Positions 24,518 to 28,176 of a stretch of DNA of 28,176 nt are shown piece by piece. Numbering within the stretch: the first letter of the stretch is position 1; each line of letters begins with the position of its first letter. The notes below the pieces were generated by a model. That model was given only the letters and a program-made list of their open reading frames with translations. It did no database searches and had not been told where the DNA came from. This DNA is from a virus, in the IMG/VR virus record IMGVR_UViG_3300043426_000025, positions 1-28,176 of that record; one strand, given 5' to 3'. The position numbers and the translations under genes are program-made.

Positions 24518-26315
24518 TATGTACGGAGGTCTCTCGACTCTCGACCACCACAAAGAGTTGTGGGGTAAGTGCGAGGTCCGCAAGAAGAAGCGTGAGAAAG
24601 ATCGGCTTGCTCCTCCGTTCGCGAGGTTTTGGGATGGCGACTACAACTTCCGGGGGGTAGTCGCCGGGTGGCGTGAGATCGAGTTCGAGTTCATCGAGAA
24701 CGAGACTGGCACGGCGTCGGTCATGCTTTCGCTGGATCATTACCTGGCTAAGTGGGTGATGAACCACAAAGGCCGTGCTAAACGCAACGTCCATGTGACG
24801 ATCGAGAAGCAGGGTGCCCGCTGGTCCGGGTGTATGGATCACTACCGCGTCGTTCGCACGAAAGAGGGCGACCGGTATATCGAAATCATTTTCAAACATG
24901 ATTTCGAGCAGATCAAGCATATTCTCGTGTGGAGTAATCCATTCCTCAGGGCCGAATTCCAATTTCCGAAAATGTGGGTCATTTTCGGTCCAGCGAAATT
25001 CTGCCTTCTGGTTACTCTTTTCTGCCAGCTTATGCGGCTCGAAACTTCTTTGTGGACTCTGCCTGATAATCCTCTTGACATAAACGAGTGGATAGGTCCG
25101 AGTTTCTGGCCTGGAAATTGGCGTAACATCGTCAAACCGTTCCCGATCCTTGGTGACAACTCTAATCTGACCATTGTCTTTTCGAGGTTCAAGTCGTTCT
25201 ACGAGGTTGCTAAACGCCAACTGGAGCAGTCGCAGTTGACGTTGACGTGCAGGCGGTACCTGAAGGACGAGGATCCTCACCCGTTCCACGACCTCGCCGG
25301 AGAGCTCGACAACGTGGTGGTCGAGGATCTGTTCACGCTGATCCCGCTACGCCACGGCTGTCTGGTGTGGGACATCGTTGACAACTCCGAGTGGGGATCT
25401 GAGACCGCTTTCGGCGGGTCTCTGCTGGTGGGATTGGTCAGGGCTGCTGTGAACCTGACCGCTGACGGTGTCACCGAGGGTGTCGAGGTCTTCACAGGCG
25501 ATCCGACGTTCCCCGGCGAGTACTACACCCCCAACTTCATGGGCACGTCCCCGAAGGCACCGTGGGTGGTGTACGAGGAGGGGCCGCTCACTGGCATCGA
25601 GTCGAGCGAGTTCATCTACTACGAGGCCACCGATACGTCCGTGGTTTTGGGTGGGCACAGTATGCCCGGTGTCAACGAGGCTATATCGACAGGTATCAAT
25701 ATGGCCGGGGACTTCCTGACCTCGCTGATCAACAGCCAACTGGCTGTTCTGTCGAACGTGCCTGGCGCTGCGCTGGATCTACCTCCGCTGGGAGGCGTCC
25801 TGGACTCTATCGCAAAAATTGCCTACGAAGACGTCATAGCCGCATTTATGGAGGTACCGACCTTGCGGGCGGCTGAGATGTCGTTGCCTATAGCTGGCCT
25901 CGAGAACGTGATGACCGGTATTGGTGACTTCCATTTCTACGAAGGTTGGGCCGACGGCGCTGACCGCGCCTTCACCTTGTCAGCCACCCTCGCCGCCAGG
26001 GCGAAGGTGTATGCGACGAGGGCCAGGACGGCCCACACCATCAAGGTGGCCGACGCCGCCCCGTACTACATCGGGGAGAAGGGGCACGGCGATTTCTGGC
26101 TGGGCTCCAGGGTCGGCACGACGGTGCTGGGATACCCGGACCCCAACACCATTTTCGTAGAGCGGGTCACCCGCATCAAATACAAACATGACAAAGACGG
26201 CCCCTCAGGCTGGGTTTTGGATGTCGGCTATCGAGAGCCGGAAGATCCTCTGCTCAAGACGTTCCAGTTGATTCAGGAAATCAACGGAGCGATCAGCCAA
26301 CTAGGGGTCTGGTAA
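24510..26315 (+). CDS. Minor tail protein (tail hub/Gp37-like)
   Basis: The 601-residue protein sits second after the tape measure. Its first half ([27 protein letters not shown] in parts; [20 protein letters not shown]) has the beta pattern of hub proteins of the siphovirus ReqiPepy6 Gp37-like family, and its C-terminal half ends with [28 protein letters not shown] 24510 overlaps the preceding small gene. Bases 24,880-25,180 are far more A/T-rich than the rest and encode a hydrophobic Phe/Leu/Trp-rich stretch, possibly a recombined segment or a membrane-interacting part. Confidence 0.8.
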   Translation: MPDMYGGLSTLDHHKELWGKCEVRKKKREKDRLAPPFARFWDGDYNFRGVVAGWREIEFEFIENETGTASVMLSLDHYLAKWVMNHKGRAKRNVHVTIEKQGARWSGCMDHYRVVRTKEGDRYIEIIFKHDFEQIKHILVWSNPFLRAEFQFPKMWVIFGPAKFCLLVTLFCQLMRLETSLWTLPDNPLDINEWIGPSFWPGNWRNIVKPFPILGDNSNLTIVFSRFKSFYEVAKRQLEQSQLTLTCRRYLKDEDPHPFHDLAGELDNVVVEDLFTLIPLRHGCLVWDIVDNSEWGSETAFGGSLLVGLVRAAVNLTADGVTEGVEVFTGDPTFPGEYYTPNFMGTSPKAPWVVYEEGPLTGIESSEFIYYEATDTSVVLGGHSMPGVNEAISTGINMAGDFLTSLINSQLAVLSNVPGAALDLPPLGGVLDSIAKIAYEDVIAAFMEVPTLRAAEMSLPIAGLENVMTGIGDFHFYEGWADGADRAFTLSATLAARAKVYATRARTAHTIKVADAAPYYIGEKGHGDFWLGSRVGTTVLGYPDPNTIFVERVTRIKYKHDKDGPSGWVLDVGYREPEDPLLKTFQLIQEINGAISQLGVW

Positions 26316-26328
26316 AGAAAGGCTCGCC

Positions 26329-26772
26329 GTGATTCCATCTCAGTCCACCGCAGACATGAACAACCCTCAGGAACATTTCGCCTGGGCGCTTCGCAATATG
26401 CCCGCTTTCGCGGGCGCAGGCTTGGTGACTCATCCGGGGTTTTTACGTCAGTGGTCTGAGCATCTGTGGAATTGCGGTTTCGCGCACCGTGACTACCTGG
26501 AGGGGCTTGCTGATGAGAACGGGAATATCCACGTCAGCAAGCTCCCCCAGCAGTCCATCAAGTTCCAAGAGGCTGTGCGAGGGCCGCGCCACGGCTACAA
26601 CAACGCCGCTCGCTGGGTAGGATCCGACACCCCGGATCCTGAGCCGATCAACCTGCCCGACATCCGGCAACTGACTGTCCAAGAGAACGAGGCAATGCTA
26701 GACCAGTACCGCGCCGCTGGGCTGATCCCCCCTGCTGTGAGGGGGATTCCTGGCGCGGAGGTCGTGTCGTGA
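26329..26772 (+). CDS. Minor tail protein, DUF2744/phage gene29 family
   Basis: The 147-residue protein contains the hallmark [20 protein letters not shown] followed by NAARWV, and an earlier [28 protein letters not shown]. This family is named for gene 29 of L5-like phages and is always found among the minor tail genes. GAAAGG precedes GTG 26329, and its stop overlaps the next GTG (GTGA at 26769). Its precise place in the tail tip is unknown. Confidence 0.85.
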   Translation: MIPSQSTADMNNPQEHFAWALRNMPAFAGAGLVTHPGFLRQWSEHLWNCGFAHRDYLEGLADENGNIHVSKLPQQSIKFQEAVRGPRHGYNNAARWVGSDTPDPEPINLPDIRQLTVQENEAMLDQYRAAGLIPPAVRGIPGAEVVS

Positions 26773-27353
26773 AGGTGACGATCCCGAATATCGCCCGGTT
26801 CTGGAAGCGGCTGATGTTCCCGCCGGATACCGACCAGTACCGCCACAACCGGCTGGTGCTGAAAGCGGATATACCGTGGGAGCCGTGGTTGCACGCCGGG
26901 GTGTGGTGTTCGATCCTGCTTATCTTGTTCATCGGTGAAGAGGGTGTGATCCCACCTATCGACGGGATCGACTGGTATTGGATCGTTTTCGGCCTGGTAT
27001 CGCCAACTGTCGGTTTCTTCTCTGTTTGGACGTTGGAGCATCACAAAGGCAGGCCGAGGTATTACGCGCTGTGGGGCAGGATGCTCGCAGACTCCGGGCT
27101 TGTGTTGACGATCCTGCTGTATCAGATAGCCCGGTTCTTTGTTCACTCCGAGCTTTCGGCTTTCGGATTCGGGTACGGCGTTGTGCCCAACATGATCCTG
27201 TTCCTGTCAATGTGGTTCACCGCGACTCTGGTCGTGCGCGATATCCGCTTCATCGTTGCGACAGAAGCACTCGCGGCGAGCATCTACCGGAATGTCCACT
27301 GCCTGCGCGTCACCGAGTGGGCAGCGGAATGGGGGGAAGATGAGCGCAGATGA
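26769..27353 (+). CDS. Membrane protein in the minor tail operon, four helices
   Basis: The 194-residue protein has four hydrophobic segments: about 43-58 ([16 protein letters not shown]), 67-88 ([20 protein letters not shown]), 106-125 ([16 protein letters not shown]) and 135-155 ([19 protein letters not shown]), with basic N- and C-terminal soluble ends. GTG 26769 overlaps the previous stop and the gene overlaps the next by 14 nt, so it is co-translated with tail genes. It might be an exclusion factor, a lysis partner, or a membrane-acting part used at DNA entry; no motif decides. Confidence 0.75.
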   Translation: MKVTIPNIARFWKRLMFPPDTDQYRHNRLVLKADIPWEPWLHAGVWCSILLILFIGEEGVIPPIDGIDWYWIVFGLVSPTVGFFSVWTLEHHKGRPRYYALWGRMLADSGLVLTILLYQIARFFVHSELSAFGFGYGVVPNMILFLSMWFTATLVVRDIRFIVATEALAASIYRNVHCLRVTEWAAEWGEDERR

Positions 27354-27636
27354 TGTCATCAAGATCATTGCGGCTCTGGGGTTGGGTTCTGGTCTGTCCG
27401 CTGTCATCACCGCTGTAGTCGCGTCCCGCAGCCAGAGGGGGAAGTCCCGTGCCGAAGCGGCCGATCTGTTGATCGGTGCCGCCGAGCGGGTCGGGAAGTT
27501 GAACGCGGATCTACATGAAGAGGTGAGCGACCTGAGGTCGCGGATAGATCAGATTCAGTTGTCGATGTTCGAGTACTTGGGTGAAGAGATCAGCCGGGAG
27601 GAACTTTTGCAGAGGGTTAAGGAGCTTCGTAGATGA
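27340..27636 (+). CDS. Single-pass membrane protein with coiled coil
   Basis: The 98-residue protein has one N-terminal hydrophobic helix (about residues 7-28, IKIIAALGLGSGLSAVITAVVA), a basic stop-transfer patch (SRSQRGKSR), and then a coiled coil of alternating Leu/Glu/Arg to the end. GGGGGGAAG lies just before ATG 27340; the longer frame from 27256 overlaps the previous gene and is rejected. Size and topology resemble small DUF2746-type or holin-like phage proteins. Together with the four-helix protein just upstream it forms a membrane pair within the tail operon. Confidence 0.7.
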   Translation: MSADDVIKIIAALGLGSGLSAVITAVVASRSQRGKSRAEAADLLIGAAERVGKLNADLHEEVSDLRSRIDQIQLSMFEYLGEEISREELLQRVKELRR

Positions 27637-28176
27637 CGTTGACCGCGCCGGATGGCGCTTACACCATCGGCGGCGGGCAGTGGAACTACGGCCAGACGAT
27701 GTCTGAGTCGGTCGGCAAGTCGATGTTCGAGATGGATCAGCCGACACCGGAGAACATGCTCGACCTGCTGAGGTTGTCACTCACCAAGCTGCCTATCGAG
27801 GCGTTGAAGCCGTTTCAGGGGTTCCTGGGCCTGGCTGACGAGTTCTTCGACAACGTCGAAAACGCAGTCAACGCGATCATCGACGCGTTGGGGCTTCGAC
27901 CGGTGTTTCAGACCGTTGAGGCTTTCGGTGAGTGGGTTGCCGAGTTCTTCACCAAGCTGGCTGGTGTATTCACCGGAGATATCGACAGTTTCGTCAACTG
28001 GTTCCAGCAGTCGATCCTGTCGATCTTCTCCTGGCTTCCGCTGAGCCACCTGTTCCCGAAGCCTGTGAACCTGCTGAAGCTCGCCGCGTTCGACGCTGAG
28101 TCGGACATGAGTGAGACAGAAGGCTGGGAGTGGGATGCGACTACGTCCGCTTCCAGCGACGGCGGCGGGTCCGCGA
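27633..28176 (+). CDS. Minor tail protein, N-terminal part (cut by window end)
   Basis: ATG 27633 overlaps the previous stop (ATGA), and the frame stays open to the last base (181 codons seen). Sequence such as GGGQWNYGQTMSESVGKSMFE, helical NMLDLLRLSLTKLPIEALKP (in parts), and the closing LAAFDAESDMSETEGWEWD matches the minor tail proteins of L5-like phages, in which the FDA...GW.WD stretch introduces a carbohydrate-binding-like C-terminal domain. That C-terminal part lies beyond the window. It probably forms part of the host-binding tail tip. Confidence 0.8.
   Translation, partial: MTLTAPDGAYTIGGGQWNYGQTMSESVGKSMFEMDQPTPENMLDLLRLSLTKLPIEALKPFQGFLGLADEFFDNVENAVNAIIDALGLRPVFQTVEAFGEWVAEFFTKLAGVFTGDIDSFVNWFQQSILSIFSWLPLSHLFPKPVNLLKLAAFDAESDMSETEGWEWDATTSASSDGGGSA

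Overview
The window is part of a tailed-phage genome (siphovirus type) whose host is very likely an actinobacterium of the Mycobacterium/Gordonia/Rhodococcus group. The evidence is high G+C, frequent GTG starts, nearly all genes on the + strand with 4-base start/stop overlaps, and a right-hand gene order that matches the L5-like actinophage plan: terminase, portal, MuF-like protein, scaffold, capsid, neck genes, major tail protein, frameshifted tail chaperones, tape measure, minor tail proteins. I did not assign it to a named phage or cluster.

Layout. (1) 1-591 is essentially non-coding and filled with back-to-back perfect hairpins of unrelated sequence, running into the start of a DUF4417 gene. 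(2) 592-3589 holds accessory and packaging genes: DUF4417, a putative ADP-ribosyltransferase with a Gly/Ser-rich N-terminus, an unknown protein, an HNH nuclease and the terminase small subunit. (3) 3661-8534 is a receptor-binding/fibre island made of two modules, each a small beta-sandwich protein (LtfC/Gp6-like) followed by a collagen-like fibre, with a LamG-type lectin gene between them and a large beta-rich virion protein after them. (4) 8542-9698 is lysis: a C39-type peptidase endolysin and a holin. (5) 9718-17774 is the head: terminase large subunit, an intervening HNH endonuclease, portal, MuF-like protein, scaffold, capsid, neck and tail-terminator genes. (6) 17793-28176 is the tail: major tail protein, chaperones with a -1 frameshift, tape measure, minor tail proteins, two small membrane proteins, and a minor tail gene cut by the window end.

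How it works together. The terminase subunits and HNH protein(s) package DNA through the portal into a HK97-fold shell built on the scaffold. Neck proteins join this to a non-contractile tail whose length is set by the 919-residue tape measure. Fibres and lectin-like proteins bind the host surface, and the holin/peptidase pair releases progeny.

The points most worth a second look are the hairpin array at the left end, a possible -1 frameshift fusing DUF4417 to the ADP-ribosyltransferase (it shares its G-run context and phase with the tail-chaperone frameshift), and an A-A-A-B-B-B domain arrangement in the minor tail protein that looks like nested insertion of a domain found once, as A-B, in the major tail protein.
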